Below, one piece after another: positions 55,007 to 64,000 of a stretch of 64,000 bases of DNA. The notes under the pieces are model-generated. The model did not search any database and was not told the origin of the DNA. It was given only the letters and a program-made list of their open reading frames with translations. This DNA is from Streptococcus pneumoniae (GTDB lineage: Bacteria; Bacillota; Bacilli; Lactobacillales; Streptococcaceae), in assembly GCF_001096185.1 (NCBI RefSeq), contig NZ_CRPU01000001.1, positions 434,001 through 498,000 on the forward strand. The letters run 5' to 3'. The translations under genes were made by a program, and so were the position numbers. Position 1 is the stretch's first letter; every line of letters begins with the position of its first letter.

Positions 55007-55801
55007 CTAAGATTTTAAGAAAAATAAGCAACAACCAAGTACGATAATAACAAGAATAGTCAGCGTATCCTTTCGAGTCCATTCCAATTGTCGGTATTGA
55101 CTTCTGCCTTTTCCACCCTGATAACCACGCGCTTCCATGGCGATAGCCAAGGAATCTGCACGTTTTAAACTTGTCGCAAAAAGAGGAATCAAAATAGGAA
55201 TCATCGCCTTTACTTTTTGAACAATGCTTCCTTCACCAAAATCAACTCCACGAGCTTTCTGTGCATTCATAATCCGCGTCGTATCATCCATCAAGGTTGG
55301 GACAAAACGCAAACTCATAGACAGCATCAAACCAATTTCATGAACTGGAACTTTCACACGCTTTAAAGGCGCTAACAAAGCTTCGACAGCTGAGGCCAAA
55401 CTTAAGGGCATGGTCGTTAAGGTTAACAAAGTTGAAAAGAAAATAATCAATACAAAGCGACAAAAAATAATCCCAGCTTGTTGCAAAGCATAATCCGTGA
55501 TTCTCACAAACGAAAACTCAATTAAAACATTCCCATTAGAAATGAAAAACAGTTGAAAAATAGTTGTGAAGGCAATCAAGAAAAACATAGACTTCAAGCC
55601 CTGAATAAAGAATGAAAGAGATACTCCGGACAAGGCAATAAAGATCCCTGTCGCTATAAAAAGAATTAAATTCGTCAAGGGATTATTAGCCCAAAAAACG
55701 ATTAAAATCAGTAGCATCATAGCCAGTAATTTGCTACGTGGATCCAATCGGTGAACAATCGAATCCCCTGGGATATAACGCCCCAAAATCATACTATCCA
55801 T
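55007..55801 (-). CDS. ecfT: ECF transporter transmembrane subunit EcfT
   Basis: A 264-aa membrane subunit of the energy-coupling factor module. About five membrane helices and the cytoplasmic coupling motifs (RARGVDFG-like ARG, and MEARGYQG) are visible. It follows ecfA2 with an eight-base overlap. It combines with different S-components to import vitamins. Confidence 0.94.
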   Translation of the reverse strand: MDSMILGRYIPGDSIVHRLDPRSKLLAMMLLILIVFWANNPLTNLILFIATGIFIALSGVSLSFFIQGLKSMFFLIAFTTIFQLFFISNGNVLIEFSFVRITDYALQQAGIIFCRFVLIIFFSTLLTLTTMPLSLASAVEALLAPLKRVKVPVHEIGLMLSMSLRFVPTLMDDTTRIMNAQKARGVDFGEGSIVQKVKAMIPILIPLFATSLKRADSLAIAMEARGYQGGKGRSQYRQLEWTRKDTLTILVIIVLGCCLFFLKS

Positions 55802-56633
55802 TTAGCGACTCCTTGAACTCATCTATCTTAATCGGTAATCGTTTAAATGACACGCCTCTATCAGCCAATCGTTTACAAAAGGCTGTAATTTTAGGTACTC
55901 CCAACTGCACTTTTTCCATAAAGACAACATCTTGAAAAACATCACTTGGTTTACCCCCCTTAACTAAACGTCCCTTTTCCATTACATATACCTGATTCGC
56001 ATATTCAGCAACATCATCCATCAAATGCGTTACCAAGACAATGGTCATCCCTGACTGGTGGAGTTTTTTGAACAAATTCATCAGCTCTTTTCTTCCCAGG
56101 GGATCTAGGCCTGCTGTGGGCTCATCTAAGACTAATATGGCTGGTTCCATGGCAAGTATGCCTGCAATGGCCACACGTCTCATCTGTCCCCCTGACAGCT
56201 CAAACGGGCTGCGATTAAAAAGTGATTCATCAATTCCAACCAGAGCCAGTTTCTCACGCGCAATCTGCTCCGCATCTTCTTCAGAAACTCCAAAATTTTG
56301 CGGTCCAAAAGCAACGTCTTTCAAAACCGTTTCTTCAAAGATCTGATTTTCAGCAAACTGAAATACCAAGCCGACTTGTTTTCTAATTTGACGAATATCT
56401 TTATTTTTAGAAGTCGAGGTGATTAAGGTATCAAAAACCCGCACACTTCCTTGACTTGGCACCAATAAACCATTTAAAAGTTGTAAAATAGTTGATTTGC
56501 CACTACCTGTATGGCCAATTAAAGCCGTATAAGAACCATCTTCAATCGTCAAAGAAACATCCGACAAAGCTGCTGAAGCTAAGGGAGTCCCTTCTTGATA
56601 TGTAAAACTCACATTTTCTAGAGCAATTCCCAT
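55794..56633 (-). CDS. ecfA2: ECF transporter ATPase EcfA2
   Basis: A 279-aa ABC ATPase: Walker [11 protein letters not shown]-loop [11 protein letters not shown], signature LSGGQMRR, Walker [13 protein letters not shown], His switch THLMDD. It forms a heterodimer with EcfA1, whose gene overlaps its start by 16 bp. Confidence 0.95.
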   Translation of the reverse strand: MGIALENVSFTYQEGTPLASAALSDVSLTIEDGSYTALIGHTGSGKSTILQLLNGLLVPSQGSVRVFDTLITSTSKNKDIRQIRKQVGLVFQFAENQIFEETVLKDVAFGPQNFGVSEEDAEQIAREKLALVGIDESLFNRSPFELSGGQMRRVAIAGILAMEPAILVLDEPTAGLDPLGRKELMNLFKKLHQSGMTIVLVTHLMDDVAEYANQVYVMEKGRLVKGGKPSDVFQDVVFMEKVQLGVPKITAFCKRLADRGVSFKRLPIKIDEFKESLNG

Positions 56634-57445
56634 AGCTTATCCTCTAGTTCACTTTCTGTCAAATAATTTTCAGGTAAATCATAGCCATTTTGGCTCAAAG
56701 AATGTTTTAATTGATTGGCAAAAGGATCGTCTAATCCAATTTGATCTAAATCATTTCGAGAGAAAAGTTCTCTCGGGCTACTGGTTGATTCAATTTCCCC
56801 TTTTTTCATGACCAATACGCGATCACTCATGGCAACTTCTTCCAAATCATGTGTAATGGAAATGACCGTCATATCATAGTCTTTTCGAATTCCTTGTACC
56901 GTCTCAATCAGTTCTCTACGCCCCTCAGGATCCAACATACTCGTTGCCTCATCTAGGATCAAAATAGCTGGCCTTAGGGCTACAACGCCTGCAATGGCCA
57001 CACGTTGCTTTTGGCCACCTGACAGACGTGCTGGCTCTCTCTTTTTAAAGTCCAACATGCCAACCAAAGCCAGAGCTTCTTCCACTCTCTTTTTCATTTC
57101 TTGACGAGAAAGTCCCTGATTTTCCAAACCAAAGGCAACATCATCTTCAACAGTCGCTCCAACAAATTGATTGTCTGGATTTTGAAAAACCATACCGATT
57201 TGACGACGTATATTCCAAACATTTTCCTCAGTCAACCGTTGGCCATCTATTACAATCTCGCCAGATTCTGCTTCCAGTAAGCCATCAATCAATCGAACCG
57301 TCGTTGATTTACCACTACCATTATGCCCTACAATCGAAAGCCATTCTCCACGTTTCACATGAAACGTAATATCTTTCACATCATAGTATTCTTGACTTTC
57401 CTTATAACGAAAAGAAAGATTTTTTACATCAATTATTGATTTCAT
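56618..57445 (-). CDS. ecfA1: ECF transporter ATPase EcfA1
   Basis: A 275-aa ABC ATPase: Walker [11 protein letters not shown]-loop [18 protein letters not shown], signature LSGGQKQR, Walker [13 protein letters not shown], His switch THDLEEV. First ECF gene, overlapping the pgsA stop by four bases. Confidence 0.95.
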   Translation of the reverse strand: MKSIIDVKNLSFRYKESQEYYDVKDITFHVKRGEWLSIVGHNGSGKSTTVRLIDGLLEAESGEIVIDGQRLTEENVWNIRRQIGMVFQNPDNQFVGATVEDDVAFGLENQGLSRQEMKKRVEEALALVGMLDFKKREPARLSGGQKQRVAIAGVVALRPAILILDEATSMLDPEGRRELIETVQGIRKDYDMTVISITHDLEEVAMSDRVLVMKKGEIESTSSPRELFSRNDLDQIGLDDPFANQLKHSLSQNGYDLPENYLTESELEDKLWELL

Positions 57446-57987
57446 TTCGAACCAAATGTCCCTTTAAATACATAAGCACTACCCTTGAAATAATCATAGC
57501 CAGAGTAGATAGTGAAAAACAAGGCTACATAAAGTAGAACTTGACCAAGCAAAGTCCAGTGTAATAGCAAGAAAATAATTGCAAACATCTGACTGAAAGT
57601 TTTAATTTTTCCAGGCATTGCCGCCGCTAAAACCGTTCCACCAGTTTCAACCAATAAAAGCCTTAAACCTGTCACAGCCAACTCACGACAGATGATCACT
57701 GCAACAATCCAAGCCGGAGCCATACCTAACTCAATCAGCATAATAAAAGCCGACATAACTAGTAGCTTATCCGCCATAGGATCTGCAAATTTACCGAAAT
57801 TACTGACCACATTCCATTTACGAGCTAAATATCCGTCTAAATAATCTGTAATACTGGCAATAGCAAAGATAATAGCTGCCACTATATGACTCTCTATCGA
57901 ATTTCCTACTGTTAAAATAAAGATAAAAATAGGTATAAAGAGAATTCGACCTATTGTTAAGAGATTGGGAATTTGTTCTTTTTTCAT
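57442..57987 (-). CDS. pgsA: CDP-diacylglycerol-glycerol-3-phosphate phosphatidyltransferase
   Basis: A 181-aa membrane enzyme that makes phosphatidylglycerophosphate. The CDP-alcohol phosphotransferase motif D-G-x2-A-R-x8-G-x3-D-x3-D is complete (DYLDGYLARKWNVVSNFGKFADPMADK). It is flanked by rodZ and ecfA1 with close spacing, as in pneumococcus. Confidence 0.95.
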   Translation of the reverse strand: MKKEQIPNLLTIGRILFIPIFIFILTVGNSIESHIVAAIIFAIASITDYLDGYLARKWNVVSNFGKFADPMADKLLVMSAFIMLIELGMAPAWIVAVIICRELAVTGLRLLLVETGGTVLAAAMPGKIKTFSQMFAIIFLLLHWTLLGQVLLYVALFFTIYSGYDYFKGSAYVFKGTFGSK

Positions 57988-57997
57988 TTGTTTTTCC

Positions 57998-58840
57998 TTA
58001 ATTTTTAGTAAAGGTTACAGTGATTTGTCCAGTCTGCGCTGTTAATTTCGATAAATCAACAGTCTGATTATCTACTGTCAAAGTAACACCTTTTACAACA
58101 CCTAACGTAATGGTTACAGGACTTTTAGTTGCAACTGTTGTTTCCGCACTTTTATTATCCGGTGATAAGGTTACACCGCCCTCAAGTTCGCTTTCTGAAA
58201 CGCTGACCCAACTTGTAACATCTGAAACTGCCAATTGCAATTTAACTGTTTCCTTACTCGTCTTATAAGCGATTTCTACATGATTTCCTTCGCCTGATAC
58301 ACTTATAGTTGATTCTATACTAGAAGAACTGCTAGATGAACTACTACTTGAGGAGTGGGGAACAGAGCTAGTTGAACTTATCGAACTTGTTGATTGAACC
58401 ACACTGTAATTAGAAAGAGAAGACCCCTCTGGTTGAGTTTGAATATAGTTCCAAACATAATAGGTCACAAAAATTAAAATCGATAAAGCAAAAAGGATAA
58501 AATAGAATAAAGGTAAAAAGGATGTTTTTTTCTTCTTTTTCTTACTTGAACGTCTACGACCTGTCAACTCGTCTTCATCAACATCTACTTCCTCATAAGT
58601 AATCATACTCCCAGAATCATAAGCATCCAAAACAATTTGGTCATCTAACTCAACAGCCCATGCATATTTTCTCAAGAAAGAACGTGTGTAAAAAGGACTT
58701 GGAAGTTGATCGAAATCGTCTGCTTCCATTGCTTCCAACATATCTAACTGGATTTCTGTCTTTTTCTGCAATTCATCTAAACTCAATCCCTGATTGATTC
58801 TAGCTAATCGTAAAACCTCACCAATTGTTTTTTTCCTCAT
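57998..58840 (-). CDS. rodZ: RodZ-like helix-turn-helix membrane protein
   Basis: A 280-aa bitopic protein. An N-terminal HTH (IGEVLRLARINQGLSLDELQKKTEI...) precedes a basic stretch and one transmembrane helix (about residues 108-130). An extracellular Ser-rich linker (SSSSSSSSS) and a C-terminal DUF4115-like domain follow. RodZ works in cell-shape control. Start 58840 is nine bases after AAGGG; an ATG three codons earlier overlaps the site. Confidence 0.85.
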   Translation of the reverse strand: MRKKTIGEVLRLARINQGLSLDELQKKTEIQLDMLEAMEADDFDQLPSPFYTRSFLRKYAWAVELDDQIVLDAYDSGSMITYEEVDVDEDELTGRRRSSKKKKKKTSFLPLFYFILFALSILIFVTYYVWNYIQTQPEGSSLSNYSVVQSTSSISSTSSVPHSSSSSSSSSSSSIESTISVSGEGNHVEIAYKTSKETVKLQLAVSDVTSWVSVSESELEGGVTLSPDNKSAETTVATKSPVTITLGVVKGVTLTVDNQTVDLSKLTAQTGQITVTFTKN

Positions 58841-58881
58841 ACTTGTCATCCCTTCTTTCTAGTATCTATTATGATAGGTTA

Positions 58882-60165
58882 CTACGATGGGAATATTGTA
58901 AAATCAACTATATCCCCTTCATCTATTAAGTGATGCCCTGCTTCAAGGACATCCTCTAAAGTAATTTCCTGTAAAATCTTTGGTAAATCAAAAATTGTCT
59001 CACCATGTTCAAAAGCATCATATTGCGTTGCAATAAATTCAAGAGAGTTCATGCTACTGAAAAATTCTCCAAACATCTCTCTTTTGATAATATCTAAATG
59101 ATCCTCTGTAATATCTAAATCCTTTGTAAAATTACGAATGGCCTTCCTAAATTGATGAGATAAAGCAACTGGCTCTTTCGTATCCATTGTCAACATAACA
59201 AAATGAAAACGACTTGTTACTTCAATTTCAAGAGATAAGGAAGCATCTATTTTACCTGATTCATATAACTTTTGAAAACGATCCGAAGTCCAACCAAACA
59301 TCATTGCAAACAATAATTTTAATAAAATATGATGTCGATAGCAATCCGCCTCAGAAACTTCTCGCTTACCTCTAACTCCAATCGCTAGTTTGGGAGAAGA
59401 TACTTCCATTCTCATACTATCTGTTGGCTTTACAGGCTGTAAAAGCAACTTTTCTCTTGCTACTTCCTGAACATCTAAATCTTTCCGTTCTTTTCTTTCA
59501 AAGTATCCCTGTACTAACTCCACATCAAAATTACCAACTAACAACAGAGACATGTTTACAGGTTTGTAAAACCTTGTAAAATTTTCTTGCAAATTAGTTA
59601 GATTGATTTGGGAAATGGACTCCTCACTTCCAACTATATCCGTCGCTAAAGGTGTACCAGGATACAAATTCGCTAAAGTTGAAAAGAATAAACACGAATC
59701 TGGATCATCTTGGTACATTTCTCGTTCTTGCTGGATAATATCCTGCTCTCTTAAAATGGAATCTTCAGTAAAATGTGCTGATGTTACCAATTCATCAAGT
59801 AACTCTAAATTTTCTAAAAAATGATCCGTTGCTGAAAAAAGATAACTTGTTTTTGTAAAGCTTGTAAAGGCATTACTATCTGCACCTAGACTCGTAAAAG
59901 CCGACATCAAGTCGCTAGAATCTTCTCTCTCAAATAATTTATGTTCAAGAAAATGAGCAATTCCTGCAGGATATTGTTTTACACCTACGTCAACTTCTGT
60001 GACAAGCGTATCTACCGAACCAAACTGGACAGTGACACTCCCGTAAACCTCTTTAAATTCCTTTTTAGGCAAAAGAGCAACTGTCAAGCCATTTGACAAA
60101 CGAGTTCGATAAACCATTTCTTTTACAGCTGGATAGTATTTTTCTTCAAAAACAATCTTTGTCAT
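58882..60165 (-). CDS. M16-family peptidase with active-site motif
   Basis: A 427-aa insulinase-like zinc protease. The inverted zinc motif HFLEH (in GIAHFLEHKLFE) and a downstream Glu region (ILREQDIIQQEREMYQDD) are present, so this is the catalytic partner of the pair. It overlaps the next M16 gene by four bases. In other firmicutes similar pairs (YmfH/YmfF) are linked to peptide processing and to rodZ/pgsA. Confidence 0.9.
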   Translation of the reverse strand: MTKIVFEEKYYPAVKEMVYRTRLSNGLTVALLPKKEFKEVYGSVTVQFGSVDTLVTEVDVGVKQYPAGIAHFLEHKLFEREDSSDLMSAFTSLGADSNAFTSFTKTSYLFSATDHFLENLELLDELVTSAHFTEDSILREQDIIQQEREMYQDDPDSCLFFSTLANLYPGTPLATDIVGSEESISQINLTNLQENFTRFYKPVNMSLLLVGNFDVELVQGYFERKERKDLDVQEVAREKLLLQPVKPTDSMRMEVSSPKLAIGVRGKREVSEADCYRHHILLKLLFAMMFGWTSDRFQKLYESGKIDASLSLEIEVTSRFHFVMLTMDTKEPVALSHQFRKAIRNFTKDLDITEDHLDIIKREMFGEFFSSMNSLEFIATQYDAFEHGETIFDLPKILQEITLEDVLEAGHHLIDEGDIVDFTIFPS

Positions 60166-61412
60166 TCTATTCCTTCCATAAAGTAAATCGCCTGTAGTTT
60201 CACATTATTAGCTGCTCTACAAATATCATCTTTGTCAACTTGCTCGAGTTTTGCAATCCAACTTTTAAAGTCTGCCGAAGATTTTCCAAGTAAGGCATTT
60301 TGATAAGCACGTTCAATCAATGAAGATTGATTATCTTGAGAAAGTAACAAAGACCGACGAATCATTTCCTTGGTCTGCTCTAACTCAAGCTCTGTAAAAT
60401 ATCCTTTTTTTAAATCAATCAGTTGATTATTCATCATTTTACGAGCCTGATTCCGATTTTCTCGATTGATACCAGCATACATCCTCAAGAATCCACTAAA
60501 CAAATCAAGCTGACTTGAAATAGTATAAGCCAATCCAGCATTTTCACGGACGTTTGTAAATAGTTTAGAGTGAGCAAATCCACCAAGTAAACCATTCATT
60601 ACAATTATGGGTAAATGTTGCTCATCACCATATTCAGAAGGGCAATGATAACCTAATTCCAAAATGGATTGTCCCACATTTTTCCGAACCATACCTTCTT
60701 GTAGTATATTGGAATAAGGTTGACAATACTGAACCTTCACATCTCCTTCTCGACCTTTAAAGCCAAATGATTCTAATACATTTTGAATTTCAACCTCATT
60801 AAAATCACCCAGGAAAAAGAAATCTATTCGATCATTGGCCAAAAATTCTTGGAAACAAGAATAAGAACTTTGTGGAGTTTCAGCTAAAATACGATTTCGT
60901 AAATCACTGTATTCCAATTTGAGACGTTCATCATGAAAAAATAACTTGTCTAATTCTTTATGTGAAAAATAAAAAGAATCATCCATATCAGCTGCTAAAC
61001 TTGCTAGCAATTGTTTTTTCTCAACTTCAAATAAGGGCGGATCAAACCCATTATCAACTACTACGGGTGAGAAAAGAGTTTCTTTTACTAGTTCCAAAAC
61101 CTGTGAAGTTAACACATTTTTCCTACTTAAAAACTCATCACGAACATAGGTAAATGTCAATTCTACAATGTGACTTTGCCCTCTTCTGAAACAATTGGTT
61201 GACATATCTGTACCGTATAGACTGGCCAAATGTCTTCTTAAATCTTGAGAAGTGGGGTACATCTGATTAGCAGTCTCTAGCATACTCGCACTCAACATGC
61301 GACCTGCAATCGTATCAAGAGATAATGGAGCTGTAAAACGCACGGTAATTTTGTTCGTTTTAAACTTCTTTGATTGGATAAAATGTGTTGAAATTCCATG
61401 CACTAACTCCAT
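60162..61412 (-). CDS. M16-family peptidase-like partner without zinc motif
   Basis: A 416-aa M16 homologue. The HxxEH motif is missing where expected (SLDTIAGRMLSASMLETANQ). The C-terminal domain is kept (HSKLFTNVRENAGLAYTISSQ). It is probably the non-catalytic subunit of a heterodimer with the downstream protein. The ATG at 61412 follows TAAGGAGG. Confidence 0.9.
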   Translation of the reverse strand: MELVHGISTHFIQSKKFKTNKITVRFTAPLSLDTIAGRMLSASMLETANQMYPTSQDLRRHLASLYGTDMSTNCFRRGQSHIVELTFTYVRDEFLSRKNVLTSQVLELVKETLFSPVVVDNGFDPPLFEVEKKQLLASLAADMDDSFYFSHKELDKLFFHDERLKLEYSDLRNRILAETPQSSYSCFQEFLANDRIDFFFLGDFNEVEIQNVLESFGFKGREGDVKVQYCQPYSNILQEGMVRKNVGQSILELGYHCPSEYGDEQHLPIIVMNGLLGGFAHSKLFTNVRENAGLAYTISSQLDLFSGFLRMYAGINRENRNQARKMMNNQLIDLKKGYFTELELEQTKEMIRRSLLLSQDNQSSLIERAYQNALLGKSSADFKSWIAKLEQVDKDDICRAANNVKLQAIYFMEGIE

Positions 61413-61570
61413 GATTTACCTCCTTATATACAGACTTCTATTATATCACGAAAACCTGAAATTTTCTTGTTCTCTGTAACACTTTTGAAATAAAAATCGC
61501 TTACATTTCTCCCTATTTCTCTCACTATTTTTAGGAAAATATGGTATAATACCAAAGATTGAGGTGAATT

Positions 61571-61939
61571 ATGGAATACAAATTATTTGAAGAATTTATT
61601 ACCCTCCAAGCACTACTCAAAGAACTTGGAATTACACATAGCGGAGGAGCTATCAAATCCTTTCTCTCTGAACATTCTGTTTACTTTAATGGGGAATTAG
61701 AGAGTCGTCGTGGTAAAAAACTTCGTATTGGTGATAAAGTTGACATTCCTGACATGAATATTGACATCTTGTTGACACAACCTACTTCTGAAGAACAAGA
61801 TGAATACCAAGCTGATAAAGTTGAAAAAGAACGAATCGCTAAACTTGTTAAGGAGATGAATAAAGGAGTAAAAAAAGACAAATCGAAACCTGCTTCATCA
61901 CCCAAAAGCAGACAAGCTCCGCGATTCCCTGGTAGATAA
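61571..61939 (+). CDS. yaaA: S4-domain RNA-binding protein YaaA
   Basis: A 122-aa small protein with an S4-like RNA-binding core ([48 protein letters not shown]) and a Lys-rich tail. It lies directly before recF, the conserved replication-origin neighbourhood. TATAAT and GAGGTGAAT precede it. Confidence 0.9.
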   Translation: MEYKLFEEFITLQALLKELGITHSGGAIKSFLSEHSVYFNGELESRRGKKLRIGDKVDIPDMNIDILLTQPTSEEQDEYQADKVEKERIAKLVKEMNKGVKKDKSKPASSPKSRQAPRFPGR

Positions 61940-61941
61940 TC

Positions 61942-63033
61942 ATGTGGCTACAACACCTATCTCTCAAAACTTTTCGTAACTATAAAGAGACGAAAATAGA
62001 CTTTAATCCTAAATTAAATGTCTTTTTAGGACGCAATGCACAAGGAAAAACAAATATGTTAGAGGCTATCTATTTTTTAGCCTTAACACGTAGCCATCGA
62101 ACTCGAACAGATAAAAATCTCATTCATTTTGATGAGGAACAACTTCATCTTTCAGGTCTTGTTCAGAAAAAAACGGGATCCATTCCTCTCGAAATCGAAC
62201 TCACACAAAAAGGACGTGTGACAAAAGTTAATCATTTAAAACAGGCACGACTTTCAGATTATGTAGGAAACATGAATGTTGTCTTATTTGCTCCTGAAGA
62301 TTTACAACTAATTAAAGGAGCACCTTCAGTTCGACGAAAATTCATTGATATGGAACTTGGACAAATCAAGCCAATCTATTTATCTGACTTAACCAATTAT
62401 AACCATATCCTAAAGCAAAGAAACACTTACCTAAAATCAGCTCAAAAAATAGATGAAACCTTCCTTTCAGTCTTAGATGATCAGCTAGTTGATTATGGAT
62501 GTCGTGTAATGAATCACCGCTTAGATTTCATAAAAAAACTAGAATATTTTGGTCGTAAGAAACATTTTGAACTTTCTAATCAGATTGAAGAGCTGTCAAT
62601 ATACTATCAATCTTCTGTAAAGATAACTGACAAAGAAGACTTATCAGAATCTTTCAAAATTGCTTTAGAGAAAAGTAGGTCCAGAGATTTATTTAAGAAG
62701 AATACTGGTGTTGGTCCTCATCGAGATGATATTTCTTTTTATATAAATGGGATGGATGCTAGTTTTGGAAGTCAAGGTCAACATCGTAGTCTCGTCCTCT
62801 CTATAAAATTAGCAGAAATCGAGTTAATGGAAAGTATTACTACAGAATCTCCAATATTACTACTTGACGATGTTATGAGTGAACTTGACAACACTAGACA
62901 ACTAAAATTATTAGAAACGATTTCTCATTCAATCCAAACCTTTATCACAACAACAAGCTTAGATCATCTTCAAAATCTGCCAGAAAATCTAAGTATCTTT
63001 ACTATTCAGGATGGTAAAGTTAGTGTAAATTAA
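61942..63033 (+). CDS. recF: DNA repair protein RecF
   Basis: A 363-aa SMC-like ATPase of recombination repair. Walker [25 protein letters not shown], signature [16 protein letters not shown] and Walker [13 protein letters not shown] are complete. It starts two bases after yaaA, so they are one operon. Confidence 0.96.
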   Translation: MWLQHLSLKTFRNYKETKIDFNPKLNVFLGRNAQGKTNMLEAIYFLALTRSHRTRTDKNLIHFDEEQLHLSGLVQKKTGSIPLEIELTQKGRVTKVNHLKQARLSDYVGNMNVVLFAPEDLQLIKGAPSVRRKFIDMELGQIKPIYLSDLTNYNHILKQRNTYLKSAQKIDETFLSVLDDQLVDYGCRVMNHRLDFIKKLEYFGRKKHFELSNQIEELSIYYQSSVKITDKEDLSESFKIALEKSRSRDLFKKNTGVGPHRDDISFYINGMDASFGSQGQHRSLVLSIKLAEIELMESITTESPILLLDDVMSELDNTRQLKLLETISHSIQTFITTTSLDHLQNLPENLSIFTIQDGKVSVN

Positions 63034-63049
63034 AATTGACAACATCGTA

Positions 63050-63080
63050 AAAGAACTCCTGTTTTCACGGGAGTTCTTTT
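63050..63080. terminator. Bidirectional terminator between recF and guaB
   Basis: AAGAACTCC/GGGAGTTCTT stem with T-tracts on either side, between convergent genes. Confidence 0.85.
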
Positions 63081-63089
63081 CATTGTTTT

Positions 63090-64000
<911 letters not shown>

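Overview
The window is a piece of a Streptococcus chromosome from the mitis/pneumoniae group, close to the replication origin. The evidence is gene content and order recalled from pneumococcus: glpK, an Mga-like regulator, hslO, dus, a pspC/cbpA-type surface protein, the two-component system 06, clpC-ctsR, a TPP-riboswitch thiamine-precursor transporter, cbpD, dnaB-rplI-gdpP, hpf, comFC-comFA, yigZ, cysK, tsf-rpsB, pcsB, mreDC, ecfT-ecfA2-ecfA1, pgsA, rodZ, two M16 peptidases, yaaA-recF and guaB. ComX boxes, a BOX element and a YSIRK/LPXTG surface protein fit the same group. Species (S. mitis, S. pseudopneumoniae or S. pneumoniae) cannot be fixed from this window. No rRNA, tRNA, CRISPR array or complete insertion sequence was seen.

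Region by region: 1-10300 is glycerol kinase (cut by the window edge), regulator, redox chaperone, tRNA dihydrouridine synthase, an LPXTG adhesin at the pspC/cbpA locus, and its neighbouring two-component system. 10300-13800 is a BOX element and the clpC-ctsR stress operon with its CtsR operator. 13865-26032 is a 12-kb phage-satellite (PICI-like) island bounded by near-identical 25-bp att repeats, inserted just upstream of the ctsR promoter. 26.1-34.5 kb is core genome (thiamine-precursor ABC system, cbpD, veg, dnaB, rplI, gdpP). 34.7-45.1 kb is a ten-gene short-chain acyl-CoA degradation cluster, unusual for a streptococcus, lying between gdpP and hpf. 45.6-64 kb returns to core genes.

The island reads as a complete satellite. 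A tyrosine integrase, an accessory block and a CI-like repressor are rightward. A divergent leftward operon carries an HTH protein, Rha antirepressor, replisome organizer and DnaC-like loader. A late segment has a capsid-like gene (split by an A-run frameshift), a coiled-coil protein, a RinA-like activator and an HK97-gp10-like head-tail protein. The accessory slot between repressor and integrase holds the least explained part of the window. A MazF/PemK-like toxin gene is followed by a compact array of three predicted small transcripts. Each has a promoter with a 17-bp spacer and an intrinsic terminator, and the first contains two tandem hairpins with a compensatory base change. The toxin and first RNA are bracketed by 131-bp direct repeats. 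A 29-bp exact repeat makes the early leftward transcript perfectly complementary to the integrase leader next to its ribosome binding site.

In the acyl-CoA cluster, a two-subunit CoA transferase could activate a short-chain acid. Acyl-CoA dehydrogenases, enoyl-CoA hydratase, 3-hydroxyacyl-CoA dehydrogenase and thiolase could then degrade it to acetyl-CoA. A LysR regulator and cre-like sites upstream of its transcription units suggest substrate control and carbon catabolite control. No electron-transfer flavoprotein gene is present in the window.
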